40,967 bases of DNA from Bacteroidales bacterium (GCA_016280915.1 JAEEHQ010000014.1:1-40967), one strand, 5' to 3'. Positions 1-9,884 are shown, numbered from the stretch's first letter. The notes: generated by a model not told the origin, from the sequence alone. Numbers and translations: made by a program.

Positions 1-1
1 C

Positions 2-3000
2 AATTATTCTTGGCATGACAGCACCTATACTGCCTCAACGAATGAACCAACTTTCTTAGAGCAGAATCAAGTCGGCTGCGACAGCGTCGTCACGCTCCAC
101 CTGACCATTAACAAGGGTAGTCATGTGGTTGTCAATCAGACGGCATGTGACAGTCTTGAATGGCACGGTGTTACCTATGCTACCAGTGGGGAATACACCT
201 ACGAATACACTAACGATGCCGGTTGTGCCAGCACCGACACCCTCCATCTGACCATCAATAGCAATGCTTCGGCAGCCTATCATGAGGTGGCATGTGACAG
301 TTTCCAATGGAATGGTCAGACTTACGCAGCCAGCGGCACCTATTTCTACGACAAATCCGACAGCACCAGTGTCTGCACGCAGGTGGACACACTGTATCTG
401 GTGATAAACAATAGTACTACGGGAACAGTGACGTTGACCGCATGCGACAGCCTTGTGTGGCACGGCAACAGTTACACCTCAAGCACTACCGAATCGACAT
501 TCACTACTACCAATGCCGTCGGCTGCGACAGCGTCGTTACGCTCCACCTCACTATCAACAGCAGCAGTACTGGCAACGAGAATATAACTGCATGCGATAG
601 CTATACTTGGCATGACAGCACCTATACTGCCTCAACGAATGAACCAACTTTCTTGGAGCAGAATCAAGTCGGCTGCGACAGCGTGGTCACCCTACACCTC
701 ACTATCAACAGCAGCAGCACGGGCACAGAGAACATAACCGCTTGCGACAGCTACATCTGGCATGACAGCACCTATACCGCCTCGACGAATGAACCAACTT
801 TCTTGGAGCAGAACCAGGTAGGTTGCGACAGCGTGGTTACGCTCCACCTCACTATCAATAGCAGCAGCAAGGGCACCGAGAATATAACCGCATGCGACAG
901 CTATACATGGCATGACAGTACGTACACCACATCCACCAATGAACCAACTTTTTCAGAGCAGAACCAGGTTGGTTGCGACAGCGTGGTCACGCTCAACCTC
1001 ACTATCAATAACAGCAGCATGGGCACGGAGAGTGTCACGGCCTGTGACCAATACACTTGGCATGACAGTACGTACACCGCATCCACCCATGAGCCTGTTT
1101 TTGCTGAGATGAATCATCTGGGGTGTGACAGTGTCACAACCCTTCAGCTTATGATTCACCATAGTAGTGCGGGTATTGAAACCGTAGCTGCCTGCGACAG
1201 CTATACATGGCATGACAGTACCTTTACGACCTCGACGATGGGTGCGCAATATACAACGCTCAACTCGGTAGGCTGCGACAGCCTGGTTACGCTACACCTG
1301 ACTGTCAGCAACAGCACCCACGACAGTTTTTTGCAAAATGCTTGTGAACAGTATTTCTGGCATGGGACCGACTATTCGACAACAGGCACCTATCTGTATG
1401 ACTATACTAACGACGCTGGGTGTGCCAGCACCGACACCCTGCATCTGACCATCAGTGCTCATGACTATAGCACACAGCATGTGACATCATGCGACTTTTA
1501 TGACTGGAATGGGGAGGTATACACAGCCACTGGCCTCTATACTTATGACCACACACAGGAGGGCGCTGCCTGCATTGACGTTGATACGCTGTATCTCACC
1601 ATCTTGGGCAGCACGACGGGTATTGAGACCCAGGCCGCCTGCGACCAATATATCTGGCACGGAATCACCTATACAGCCTCGACCACTACGCCAACCTATA
1701 CGCTGCAGAATGCGGCAGGTTGCGACAGCACCGTGACGCTGCATCTGGCCATCAGCTATAGCAACACGGGCATTGAAACCCAGACGGCCTGCGACAGCTA
1801 CACGTGGCACGGCAACACCTACATGGCTTCCACCAACACGCCCACCTATACCACTACCAACGTTAGCGGTTGCGACAGCACCGTGGCCCTGCACCTTACG
1901 GTCAATTACAGCAACAGCAGCGTGGAGACCCAAACGGTGTGCGACTCGTTTGCCTGGCATGGAATCACCTACACCGCCTCGACCCATACGCCCACCTACA
2001 CCACCCTCAACCAAAGTGGCTGCGACAGCACGGCTACGCTCCATCTGACCATCCATCACAGCAACACAAGCATCGTAACCCAGACGGCTTGCGACCAATT
2101 CATCTGGCATGACAGCACCTACACGGCCTCGACTGCCAATGCCGAATTTGCCACGCTCAACGCGGCGGGTTGCGACAGCACCGTCTCCCTGCATTTGACC
2201 CTCCACCACAGCACCACGGCTACGGTAGTACAAACTGCCTGCGACCAATACACCTGGCACGACAGCACCTACACGGCCTCGACTAGCAATGCGCAATACT
2301 CAACGCTCAACTCGGCGGGTTGCGACAGCACCGTGACGCTCCACCTAACCCTCCACCACAGCATCACGGGCATCGACGACCAGACGGCCTGCGACAGCTA
2401 CACCTGGCACGGCATCACCTACACCGCCTCGACCAGCACCCCCACCCACACCGAGCAGAACCAGCATGGCTGCGACAGCACCGTCGCCCTGCATCTCACT
2501 CTCAACAGCAGTAGCCATAACAGCTACAATCAGGATGCCTGCGAACAATACACCTGGCATGGCACCACCTATACCTCCTCGGGCGTTTATCAATATCACT
2601 ACACCAATGCCTCTGGCTGTGCCAGCACCGACACGCTCCACCTTAATATCAGCCACCACAACGACACCTCTTTCTATGTGACCGCCTGCGACTCTTACAC
2701 ATGGAACGAGCAGAGCTATAGCACCACGGGCATCTATACCTACGACCACACCCAGGAAGGCTCGACCTGCACCAACACCGACACGCTTTTCCTGACCATC
2801 AACCATAGCAACACGGCCATCGAAACCATCCGTTCCTGCGACCAGTATACTTGGCACGGAGTCACCTATGGCGCCTCGACCCAAACGCCCACCTACACCA
2901 CTACTAACGCTAGTGGCTGCGACAGCACCGTCACCCTCCACCTGACCATAAACTACAGTTTGCAAACCGAACTCTATCAGACCGCCTGTGACACCTACAC

Positions 3001-6000
3001 TTGGCAAGATGTTACCTACGACTCCTCTTGCACCACGCCCACCTACCACATTCATTCCTCGGCGGGTTGTGACAGTTCCGTCACCCTCTACCTGACCATC
3101 CACCACAGCACCACGGCTGTGGATGTGCAGACCGCCTGCGACAGCTACACCTGGCACGGCACCACCTACACCGCTTCGACCAGCACCCCCATCTACCAAA
3201 CCACCAATGCGGCAGGGTGCGACAGCACCGTCAGCCTCAACCTGACAATACATAATAGCAACACGGGTGTTGAGACGCAGACGGCCTGCGACAGCTACAC
3301 GTGGCATGGCACCACCTACACCGCTTCGACCACCGAGCCCACCTTTGTTGAGCAGAACCATGCCGGCTGCGACAGCACGGTGACCTTGCACCTGACGCTT
3401 CATCAGAGCAACACGGGCGATGACTACCAGACGGCTTGCGACCAATACACCTGGCACGGACTCACCTACACCTCCTCCACGAGTACCCCCACTTTTGTTG
3501 AGCAGAACCAGCATGGCTGCGACAGCACCGTCACCCTCCATCTCACCCTCCATCATAGCAACACGGGCATTCAAACCCAAACGGCTTGTAATAGCTACAC
3601 GTGGCATGGGGCCACCTACACGGCCTCCACAGCCACGCCCACCTTTACCGAGCAGAATGCCGAAGGCTGCGACAGCGTGGTGACCTTGCACCTGACGATA
3701 AACCACAGCACTGCCGGTTTTGACGTGCAGACGGCCTGCGACAGTTACACTTGGCATGACTCCACCTACACCGCCACTACCAATACGCCCTCCTACACCA
3801 CCACCAACACGCAGGGCTGCGACAGCGTTACATTCCTGCACCTGACGGTGAATCACAGCAACAGCGCCCTGATTGCGCACACGGCCTGTGACCAGTACAC
3901 CTGGCACGACAGTACTTATGTGGCCTCAACGCATGACGCCCAATTCCTGACGCTCAATTCGGCCGGCTGCGACAGCGTGGTGACGCTGCATTTGTCCATC
4001 CTCCACAGCTCTGCCGGCATCGACTCGCAGACGGTCTGCGACCAGTACACCTGGCATGGCACCACCTACACGGCCTCGACTGTCACGCCCACCTTTACCG
4101 AACAAAATGCCGTGGGTTGCGACAGCATTGTCACCCTCCATCTGGTGGTCAATTACAGCAATACGGCTATTGACCCGCACACTGCTTGCGACCAATACAC
4201 CTGGCACGACAGCATCTACACGGCATCCACCCACAATGCCCAGTTTGCAACACTCAATTCGAAGGGATGCGACAGCACGGTGACGTTGCACCTAACCCTC
4301 AACCATAGCACCACGGGCATTGATATGCAGACGGCCTGCGACCAATACACCTGGCACGACAGCACCTACACGGCCTCGACTAGCAATGCGCAATACTCTA
4401 CGCTCAACTCGGCGGGTTGCGACAGCACCGTGACGCTCCACCTCACCCTCCGTAGCAGCAACACGGGCACAGAAACCCAGACTGCCTGTGACTATTTTGT
4501 ATGGCATGGAATCACCTACACCTCTTCCACCCATACACCCACCTACACCGAGCAGAACCAGGCTGGATGTGACAGCTTGGTTACGCTGCACCTCACCGTC
4601 AACAATAGTACCCATGACAGTTACAACCAGTCGGCTTGCGACCGCTACACCTGGCACGGCAATACCTACAACACTTCGGGCAGCTATCAGTACCACTATG
4701 TAAACACCGACGGTTGTGCCAGCACCGATACCCTCCACCTCACCATCAGCATCCATGAGGACACCTCTTATCGTATTGCAGCTTGCAACAGTTATCGATG
4801 GAATGGCGAGAACTACACCACCTCCGGCACCTACACCTATGACCACCATCAGCCCGGCTCCATCTGCACCAATGTCGACACCCTCTACCTCACGGTCAAC
4901 TACAGCAATGCCGGCATTGAGACCCAAAGTGCCTGTGACTCCTATACATGGCATGGCACCACCTACAACGTCAGCACGCAGGCCCCCACTTTTGTCGAGC
5001 AGAATGCGGCTGGATGCGATAGCGTGGTCACGCTACACCTCACCATTCGCAATAGCAACACAGGCTCGGAGACCCACACCGTGTGCGACTCCTATACCTG
5101 GCACGGCACTACCTATACCGCCTCCACCAACACCCCCACCCACACCGAGACCAACGCTGCCGGCTGCGACAGCGTGATCACCCTCCACCTCACCGTCAAC
5201 CATAGCAATACGGGCATCGATAGCCAGACTGCCTGCGACCGCTTTATCTGGCACGGCAATACCTATATTGTCAATACCACCACACCCACCTACACCGAGA
5301 CCAATGCCGATGGCTGCGACAGCGTGGTAACCCTCCACCTCACAGTGCATCACAGCACCATGGCCATTCAGGCCCTTACCGCATGCGACAGTCTCACTTG
5401 GCACGGCACTACCTACACCTCCAGTACCAATACACCCTCTTTCCTCACCCTCAATGCCGAGGGGTGCGACAGCCTGGTGCTCCTCAACCTTACTGTCAAC
5501 AGCAGCAACCACGACTCTTATGCCGCCACTGCCTGCGACTACTATGACTGGCATGGCACATCCTACGACTCGGCTGGAACCTATCTATATCATTACACCA
5601 ATGCCACCGGATGCCCCAGCACCGATACGCTCCACCTCACCCTCAACGACCACACCAACACCGCCTATACGGTTGCTGCCTGCGATGCCTATTTGTGGAA
5701 TGGCAACTTCTACACCACCTCCGGCACCTACACCTACGATTACAACCTTCCGGGTCACAACTGCATCAATGTCGACACGCTCCACCTCTCCATTCACCAT
5801 AGCACCTCTAATATTCAGGTTGTTAACGCATGCGACAGCTATACCTGGCATGGTAACACCTATACCGCCTCAACCAATGCCCCTATCTACGTGACGCAAA
5901 ATGCCCAGGGTTGTGACAGTGTGGTTATGCTGCACCTCATTGTCAATGCCAGCAATAGTGGAATTGACAGCCAGACTGCTTGCGACAGCCTCCGCTGGCA

Positions 6001-7423
6001 CGGCACCACCTACACCACCTCCACTAGTGAGCCAACCTACGTCATGCAGAACCATAATGGCTGCGACAGTGTGGTTACCCTCCACCTCACCCTCCATAGT
6101 AGCGTTGCTTTCACCGACTACCAGACCGCTTGCGACAGCCTCAGTTGGCACGGTAGCACCTACACCACTTCCACCACTGTACCCACCTACACCACTACCA
6201 CGGTTAATGGCTGCGACAGCGTGGTCACTCTCCACCTCTCCCTCCTTGCAAGCAGTACTGCCGTCGATAGCCAAACCGCATGTGGAGGTTTCGTATGGCA
6301 TGGCAATACCTATACCGCTTCCACCACTACGCCTACTTATACCACAACCAATGCCCTTGGCTGCGACAGTGTGGTAACCCTCCATCTCAGCATCAGCCAG
6401 CCCGACACTGTGGTTGAGAACCTCGTGGCGTGCGACAGCATTACCTGGCATGGCGGATTTTACACATTCTCCACCAACACACCTGTGCACACCCTCACAG
6501 GAAGCAACGGATGTGACAGCCTGGTCAACCTCCATCTCACCGTCAACCACAGCAGTGCCGGTGCCGAAGTATTGACAGCTTGCGACAGTCTCATTTGGCA
6601 CGATAGCACCTATACGGAATCGACGCACAATGCGCAATTAATAATGCCTAATTCGGAGGGATGCGATAGCGTGGTCACCCTCCATCTCACCCTCCACCAA
6701 AGCAGTAGCACCATCGACTATCAAACCTCCTGCGACAGCCTTTTCTGGCATGATAGCACTTATACAGCCTCGACTTACAACACGCAATTCATAACTCACA
6801 ATTCAGAAGGCTGCGACAGTGTGGTCACCCTCCATCTCACCCTCCACCAAAGCTCAACCTCCGATGACTATCAGACCGCCTGCGACCAATTCATTTGGCA
6901 TGATAGTACCTACACTGCCTCAACGAATGATGCGCATTTCTCAACGGTCAATTCCTATGGCTGCGACAGTACAGTCACCCTCTATCTCACCCTCAACAAT
7001 AGCGTCTACGACACCCTAATAGCGACTGCCAATAACAGTTACACATGGCAAGGCAACACCTATACTGCCAGCGGGCAATACACCTACCAGGGACAAACTG
7101 TTGAGGGTTGCGACAGCATCGTCACACTCATCCTCACCATCAACACTACCCAAGGCATCGACCCTGTTGACATAGCTCAGCTTCTCAGCGTCTACCCCAA
7201 TCCCACTGCAGGACCCATCACTGTTGCCGGAATTCCCATCCGCCAAATCGAGGTCTATGACAATCAGGGTCGCCTTGTCAAGCAGATTACCACTCCCGCG
7301 CACCCTGATTCTTTCTCACTCGACCTCTCAGCCCTCCCTGCCGGCACCTACTTGTTGCGCCTTGTCCTTCAACCCGCCAACGGTGACGCATTCGTCACCC
7401 TGCAACGCGTTATCAAACGCTGA
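2..7423 (+). CDS. Giant repeat-containing secreted protein with T9SS type A sorting domain (5' end outside window)
   Basis: The frame is open from base 2 with no start signal at the edge, so this is the 3' part (about 2,470 codons) of a larger gene. The product is one partial and 47 complete units of 49-50 residues. Each unit begins A-C-D-x-Y-x-W-H-[GD]-x-x-Y, has a second Cys near position 29 in a G-C-D-S motif, and ends in a Thr-rich TLHLT strand. Two Cys per unit suggest one disulfide per domain, which fits an exported protein. After the last unit, about 80 residues begin with L-x-x-YPNP and contain a VYDNQGR-like strand and an LPAGTYLLR strand, as in T9SS type A C-terminal domains (cleaved after outer-membrane export). 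A role as a long surface or adhesin-like fibre is inferred; no catalytic domain is visible. Units of two kinds form a higher-order pattern, described separately. Confidence 0.93.
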   Translation, partial: NYSWHDSTYTASTNEPTFLEQNQVGCDSVVTLHLTINKGSHVVVNQTACDSLEWHGVTYATSGEYTYEYTNDAGCASTDTLHLTINSNASAAYHEVACDSFQWNGQTYAASGTYFYDKSDSTSVCTQVDTLYLVINNSTTGTVTLTACDSLVWHGNSYTSSTTESTFTTTNAVGCDSVVTLHLTINSSSTGNENITACDSYTWHDSTYTASTNEPTFLEQNQVGCDSVVTLHLTINSSSTGTENITACDSYIWHDSTYTASTNEPTFLEQNQVGCDSVVTLHLTINSSSKGTENITACDSYTWHDSTYTTSTNEPTFSEQNQVGCDSVVTLNLTINNSSMGTESVTACDQYTWHDSTYTASTHEPVFAEMNHLGCDSVTTLQLMIHHSSAGIETVAACDSYTWHDSTFTTSTMGAQYTTLNSVGCDSLVTLHLTVSNSTHDSFLQNACEQYFWHGTDYSTTGTYLYDYTNDAGCASTDTLHLTISAHDYSTQHVTSCDFYDWNGEVYTATGLYTYDHTQEGAACIDVDTLYLTILGSTTGIETQAACDQYIWHGITYTASTTTPTYTLQNAAGCDSTVTLHLAISYSNTGIETQTACDSYTWHGNTYMASTNTPTYTTTNVSGCDSTVALHLTVNYSNSSVETQTVCDSFAWHGITYTASTHTPTYTTLNQSGCDSTATLHLTIHHSNTSIVTQTACDQFIWHDSTYTASTANAEFATLNAAGCDSTVSLHLTLHHSTTATVVQTACDQYTWHDSTYTASTSNAQYSTLNSAGCDSTVTLHLTLHHSITGIDDQTACDSYTWHGITYTASTSTPTHTEQNQHGCDSTVALHLTLNSSSHNSYNQDACEQYTWHGTTYTSSGVYQYHYTNASGCASTDTLHLNISHHNDTSFYVTACDSYTWNEQSYSTTGIYTYDHTQEGSTCTNTDTLFLTINHSNTAIETIRSCDQYTWHGVTYGASTQTPTYTTTNASGCDSTVTLHLTINYSLQTELYQTACDTYTWQDVTYDSSCTTPTYHIHSSAGCDSSVTLYLTIHHSTTAVDVQTACDSYTWHGTTYTASTSTPIYQTTNAAGCDSTVSLNLTIHNSNTGVETQTACDSYTWHGTTYTASTTEPTFVEQNHAGCDSTVTLHLTLHQSNTGDDYQTACDQYTWHGLTYTSSTSTPTFVEQNQHGCDSTVTLHLTLHHSNTGIQTQTACNSYTWHGATYTASTATPTFTEQNAEGCDSVVTLHLTINHSTAGFDVQTACDSYTWHDSTYTATTNTPSYTTTNTQGCDSVTFLHLTVNHSNSALIAHTACDQYTWHDSTYVASTHDAQFLTLNSAGCDSVVTLHLSILHSSAGIDSQTVCDQYTWHGTTYTASTVTPTFTEQNAVGCDSIVTLHLVVNYSNTAIDPHTACDQYTWHDSIYTASTHNAQFATLNSKGCDSTVTLHLTLNHSTTGIDMQTACDQYTWHDSTYTASTSNAQYSTLNSAGCDSTVTLHLTLRSSNTGTETQTACDYFVWHGITYTSSTHTPTYTEQNQAGCDSLVTLHLTVNNSTHDSYNQSACDRYTWHGNTYNTSGSYQYHYVNTDGCASTDTLHLTISIHEDTSYRIAACNSYRWNGENYTTSGTYTYDHHQPGSICTNVDTLYLTVNYSNAGIETQSACDSYTWHGTTYNVSTQAPTFVEQNAAGCDSVVTLHLTIRNSNTGSETHTVCDSYTWHGTTYTASTNTPTHTETNAAGCDSVITLHLTVNHSNTGIDSQTACDRFIWHGNTYIVNTTTPTYTETNADGCDSVVTLHLTVHHSTMAIQALTACDSLTWHGTTYTSSTNTPSFLTLNAEGCDSLVLLNLTVNSSNHDSYAATACDYYDWHGTSYDSAGTYLYHYTNATGCPSTDTLHLTLNDHTNTAYTVAACDAYLWNGNFYTTSGTYTYDYNLPGHNCINVDTLHLSIHHSTSNIQVVNACDSYTWHGNTYTASTNAPIYVTQNAQGCDSVVMLHLIVNASNSGIDSQTACDSLRWHGTTYTTSTSEPTYVMQNHNGCDSVVTLHLTLHSSVAFTDYQTACDSLSWHGSTYTTSTTVPTYTTTTVNGCDSVVTLHLSLLASSTAVDSQTACGGFVWHGNTYTASTTTPTYTTTNALGCDSVVTLHLSISQPDTVVENLVACDSITWHGGFYTFSTNTPVHTLTGSNGCDSLVNLHLTVNHSSAGAEVLTACDSLIWHDSTYTESTHNAQLIMPNSEGCDSVVTLHLTLHQSSSTIDYQTSCDSLFWHDSTYTASTYNTQFITHNSEGCDSVVTLHLTLHQSSTSDDYQTACDQFIWHDSTYTASTNDAHFSTVNSYGCDSTVTLYLTLNNSVYDTLIATANNSYTWQGNTYTASGQYTYQGQTVEGCDSIVTLILTINTTQGIDPVDIAQLLSVYPNPTAGPITVAGIPIRQIEVYDNQGRLVKQITTPAHPDSFSLDLSALPAGTYLLRLVLQPANGDAFVTLQRVIKR
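143..7175 (+). repeat. Array of 47 tandem 150-bp (50-residue) coding repeats
   Basis: The units begin at the Ala/Ser-Cys codons and recur every 150 bp, or 147 bp for one unit type. Most units are the common WHG/WHD type. Five times a special pair occurs: a 49-residue unit with Y-x-Y-x-Y and GCASTDTLHL (GCPSTDTLHL in the fifth), then a 50-residue unit with WNG (WNE in one), TYD and C-x-x-x-DTL. These pairs start at 143, 1340, 2537, 4634 and 5531, so they are spaced by 8, 8, 14 and 6 units. Unit copies differ at the DNA level, so the array is old, but local near-identical copies persist. Confidence 0.93.
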
Positions 7424-7474
7424 AGCGCTGTTCCTAGACTCATTGCCAAAGGAAACCATTGCAACAATAGCCAT

Positions 7475-7531
7475 CACCTTGCTGCAAGCAAACGGATGCA
7501 ACCTTTTGCCACAGCAAGGTGTTGGCTTTTT
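7475..7531 (+). terminator. Possible terminator hairpin after the giant repeat gene
   Basis: A perfect 10-bp inverted repeat (CACCTTGCTG at 7475-7484, CAGCAAGGTG at 7512-7521) lies about 50 bp past the stop codon and is followed by a short T-run. The 27-nt loop is long for an intrinsic terminator, so the call is weak. Confidence 0.35.
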
Positions 7532-7990
7532 GCCCACGACTTTATGATGACATTATTCCGACAAAGGCTAATACTCCGATGTAGTGGACAAATTTTGGTT
7601 CCCCAAGTGGGCGTTTGTGTGGAGTCATTCCTTGCTTGGTGATTCTTGCATGGATTGTATCTGATTGATAGATAGTGTTGTATGTTGATGGTAATTTTTT
7701 CGTTTTTATCTTGCAATAAATAGGATATTTCCAGTACATAATAGTGTCAATAATAATTGGCTTTTTTATTGGTTTTGATTGCAGCGGGGGACCGTTCTGG
7801 TCCCTCGCAGTTTTTTTAGTAGTCTTCTCCACGGTACAATATAAAGGCCAATTCTCTAATTCTTGATTAATAGAAATCCCCCAAAAAGAATAGCTGTCTG
7901 CAGATGCTAAGAGGCTAAGTCTCTTTTTGTTTTAGTACATTCTATAAACCAAGGAATTGCTTGGGGAGTTCTTTCTGTTTGAACGAGAGG

Positions 7991-8023
7991 ATTGCGAGAA
8001 TATTGCAAGAATATTGCGAGGAG
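7991..8023. repeat. Three imperfect 11-bp tandem copies
   Basis: Units of the form ATTGC[GA]AG[AG]A[TG] follow one another without a gap in non-coding DNA. No function is evident. Confidence 0.6.
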
Positions 8024-8128
8024 ATGACAATAATGAGGCGCAATTTGGCCGTACTTTGTGTTTTCTTGGAATCGCTTGATGGCTTTTGCCTGAACCCACC
8101 GTTTTAATCTCAAAAGACTGAGAATATG

Positions 8129-8171
8129 AAAAAACGGGCTCATCAGTTAATGCCTGATGAGCCCGTTTTTT
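8129..8171. terminator. Strong bidirectional intrinsic terminator
   Basis: A perfect 18-bp stem (8129-8146 with 8154-8171) encloses a 7-nt loop. The stem carries an A6 tract on the left and a T6 tract on the right, so it gives a GC-rich hairpin followed by U's in both directions. On the minus strand it lies 34 bp past the stop of the lipoprotein gene ending at 8205, which it most likely serves. Confidence 0.9.
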
Positions 8172-8204
8172 GTTTTCGATGATAGTTTATGAAAATAGGT
8201 TTAA

Positions 8205-8753
8205 TTATGCTTCGGGGAATAGGAGGGCCAAAACAACAGCGGCACCAATCACTACACCGCAGGCAAGGAGGGTAGTGGTGAAGACGTTCAGATCTTCAAC
8301 ATTGCGGCGTGAGGCCTCTAATTCGCGGCTGATGCTGCCGGTGTTGCCACAATACTCGGCGTATTTGTCGGGGTTGCTGACTTTACACTCGGTGACATTC
8401 ATTTCTTTGAGGTAGAGTTCGCCATGGATGCTTTTTTTATAGCCGTATTTGGTGGAGTAGGAAACTGTTTCGCCGTTGGCAGCGGTGAAGGTGTAGCTGT
8501 CGTAGTTGACGAAGTTGTTGTCGATTTTGTTGCTGTAGCCGGTGCGGGTGTTGTAGGTTTGGTCGGTCACTACCAATTCGTTTTTCTCAACGGAGGATTG
8601 GTTGGAAAGGCGGTAGCCAGCTTTGTTGAGGTTGGCGGAAATTTGGTCGTTGGCGGCCTTGAAGGTGGCTGCGGTTGGGACATAGTGGGTTTGCATGCAG
8701 CTGGTGGCCATGAAGGAGAAAGCTACGAGAAGAATGATATAAAATTTTTTCAT
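8205..8753 (-). CDS. Predicted lipoprotein with C-terminal transmembrane segment
   Basis: The start is placed at the internal Met (MKKFYIILLVAF, position 8753), because it gives a clean lipoprotein signal; the longer frame from 8783 adds 10 charged residues in front of it. The 182-residue product has a signal peptide ending in FMATSC, a lipobox-like site with Cys19 as the lipidated residue. A soluble, Tyr/Asn-rich middle follows, then a hydrophobic helix (about 20 residues, LLACGVVIGAAVVLALLF) at the extreme C-terminus. I do not recognise the family. A lipid anchor at one end and a membrane helix at the other is an odd combination. The gene stands alone: a -7-like box lies about 70 bp upstream and a strong terminator just downstream. 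That it is a membrane or envelope protein is well supported; its role is unknown. Confidence 0.8.
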   Translation of the reverse strand: MKKFYIILLVAFSFMATSCMQTHYVPTAATFKAANDQISANLNKAGYRLSNQSSVEKNELVVTDQTYNTRTGYSNKIDNNFVNYDSYTFTAANGETVSYSTKYGYKKSIHGELYLKEMNVTECKVSNPDKYAEYCGNTGSISRELEASRRNVEDLNVFTTTLLACGVVIGAAVVLALLFPEA

Positions 8754-9053
8754 TTTTTTATCCCTGATGTGTGTCGGGCGCAACTTAATTAGTTTGGATT
8801 AGTTTGAACTACTATTTTTTTGCAAAAATACAAAAAAATATCCATATGTTCTTTTTTTGTTTCGGGAAAAGTTTTTTACCCGAATCGGTCAATAGGTTTT
8901 ATGGCAGATTAGTATTTGTTATGGATAATATTGACAGGGAAGGTGACGTGGGGGAAGGGAGTAGGTAGGGGATTATCAGGTGAATTGGAGGGCCCTTAGT
9001 AATAATAGTGGCTGATAGTGAAATAAAGAAATGGGAACGATGGAGGGTGAGTG
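8754..9053. other. Intergenic region without a gene
   Basis: This 300-bp gap separates the end of the T9SS/Usp operon from the lipoprotein start. Apart from the -7-like box at 8823-8830 and A/T tracts, nothing recognisable is seen. Confidence 0.5.
8823..8830 (-). promoter_or_regulatory. Bacteroidota -7 box (TATTTTTG) upstream of the lipoprotein gene
   Basis: It matches the Bacteroidota TAnnTTTG consensus on the minus strand, about 70 bp before the 8753 start. No -33 TTTG is seen at the usual spacing, and the region is A/T-rich, so chance is possible. Confidence 0.4.
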
Positions 9054-9884
9054 TCAGTCGCAGAGGACGTATATGTCGTTGCGGGGATTGATATAGAGGA
9101 CGGGAAGGCAGGCAAGGTTGCTTATGGTGCGATGTTCGGCTACACCGGCTACCCATTCGATAACATCGAGGTCGCGCGTGTCGGTGGTGACGCTGATGAG
9201 GAGTCCACAGCCTTGTTGTGCCGCGCTGTCGCAAATGATGGTTTCGGGGAATAGTGCATGTCCACTAACGACATGGTCGGTGTAGGAAACGCCTAAGTTG
9301 GCAAAGAGTTTGTTCATGAAGAGGACGTTATTGCTCCATTTTTTGCGAAGGCCTTCGTCGCTGTAGTAGAAATGCAGCATATTAAGTTGGCTGTGGTTGA
9401 AGCGAGCAAAATAGCTTGCCCACACCAGTTTGTCTTTGCTCTCTTTGCGAAAGTCAACACCAAATGCTACGCGGTCGTAGTTGTGAGGGTCTTGTAGCCG
9501 CTGCTGTACGGTGAGGTAAGCTATCTTGCACTCGTTGAAAAGATGCAGCACGGTGCGTGGATGGGTGAGGCTGCCACGCTTGGCCTTGGGGTTGATGCCC
9601 ACCACAGCAACGACCCCGTTGAGCAGAGTGGGGAGGGCGTTGACCACTTCTTTGAGAGCCCCCTTCATGATGACATGGGCGGGCTTGAGGTCGGTGAGGG
9701 TTGCTTCTATGTTGGCAATGGGTTGTTCTGCCTCCTTGGTGGTTAAGTTGCCGTATCGTTTGTCCTCGACATAGAGGAGGATGATTCCTTTGTGAAGCAT
9801 GCGGGCAAGGAATGCTGCATGACTGATTACCTCATCCTGCATGGTGAGGTCGGCAAGGCAGGCTATGACAAATTGGTCCTTCAT
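9054..9884 (-). CDS. Universal stress protein (UspA-like), two-domain
   Basis: This 276-residue protein has the size of a tandem Usp protein. The N-terminal half (1-135) begins QFVIACLADLT and carries an LLYVED strand and a VVAVVGINPKAKRGSL segment, which sits where Usp proteins have their G-2x-G-9x-G nucleotide loop. The second half starts VAFGVDFRKESKD and ends LACLPVLYINP. The loop residues are degenerate, so ATP binding is uncertain. No signal peptide is present, so it is cytosolic. Its ATG overlaps the stop of the upstream T9SS cargo gene by 4 bp (ATGA), implying translational coupling. A stress protein at the end of a secreted-protein operon is unexpected. A second, more canonical Usp lies at 22679-23494. 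Confidence 0.8.
   Translation of the reverse strand: MKDQFVIACLADLTMQDEVISHAAFLARMLHKGIILLYVEDKRYGNLTTKEAEQPIANIEATLTDLKPAHVIMKGALKEVVNALPTLLNGVVAVVGINPKAKRGSLTHPRTVLHLFNECKIAYLTVQQRLQDPHNYDRVAFGVDFRKESKDKLVWASYFARFNHSQLNMLHFYYSDEGLRKKWSNNVLFMNKLFANLGVSYTDHVVSGHALFPETIICDSAAQQGCGLLISVTTDTRDLDVIEWVAGVAEHRTISNLACLPVLYINPRNDIYVLCD

Larger units (their letters stand above)
7424..8128. other. Gene-poor intergenic region
   Basis: No convincing gene is seen here. An open frame on the minus strand (7542-7832, 96 codons, Lys-rich) has no recognisable family, no visible promoter box and no partner gene, so it is not called. The notable content is the inverted repeat at 7475-7521 and three 11-bp near-copies of ATTGCGAGAAT at 7991-8023. 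Confidence 0.5.

Noticed and set aside
2345-3907. Long minus-strand open frame (520 codons) inside the giant repeat gene, with similar ones at 1487-2296, 4292-4954 and 5870-6637
   Set aside because: They mirror the 150-bp period of the sense repeats, have no independent domains, and arise because the repeated sense codons lack antisense stops.
143-7175. CRISPR-like regularity of the 150-bp repeats
   Set aside because: The repeats are coding, in frame throughout, lack short identical repeats with unique spacers, and end in a T9SS sorting domain.
7542-7832. 96-codon minus-strand open frame in the gene-poor region
   Set aside because: Lys-rich, no recognised domain, no promoter or operon partner; a degraded remnant is possible but not supported.
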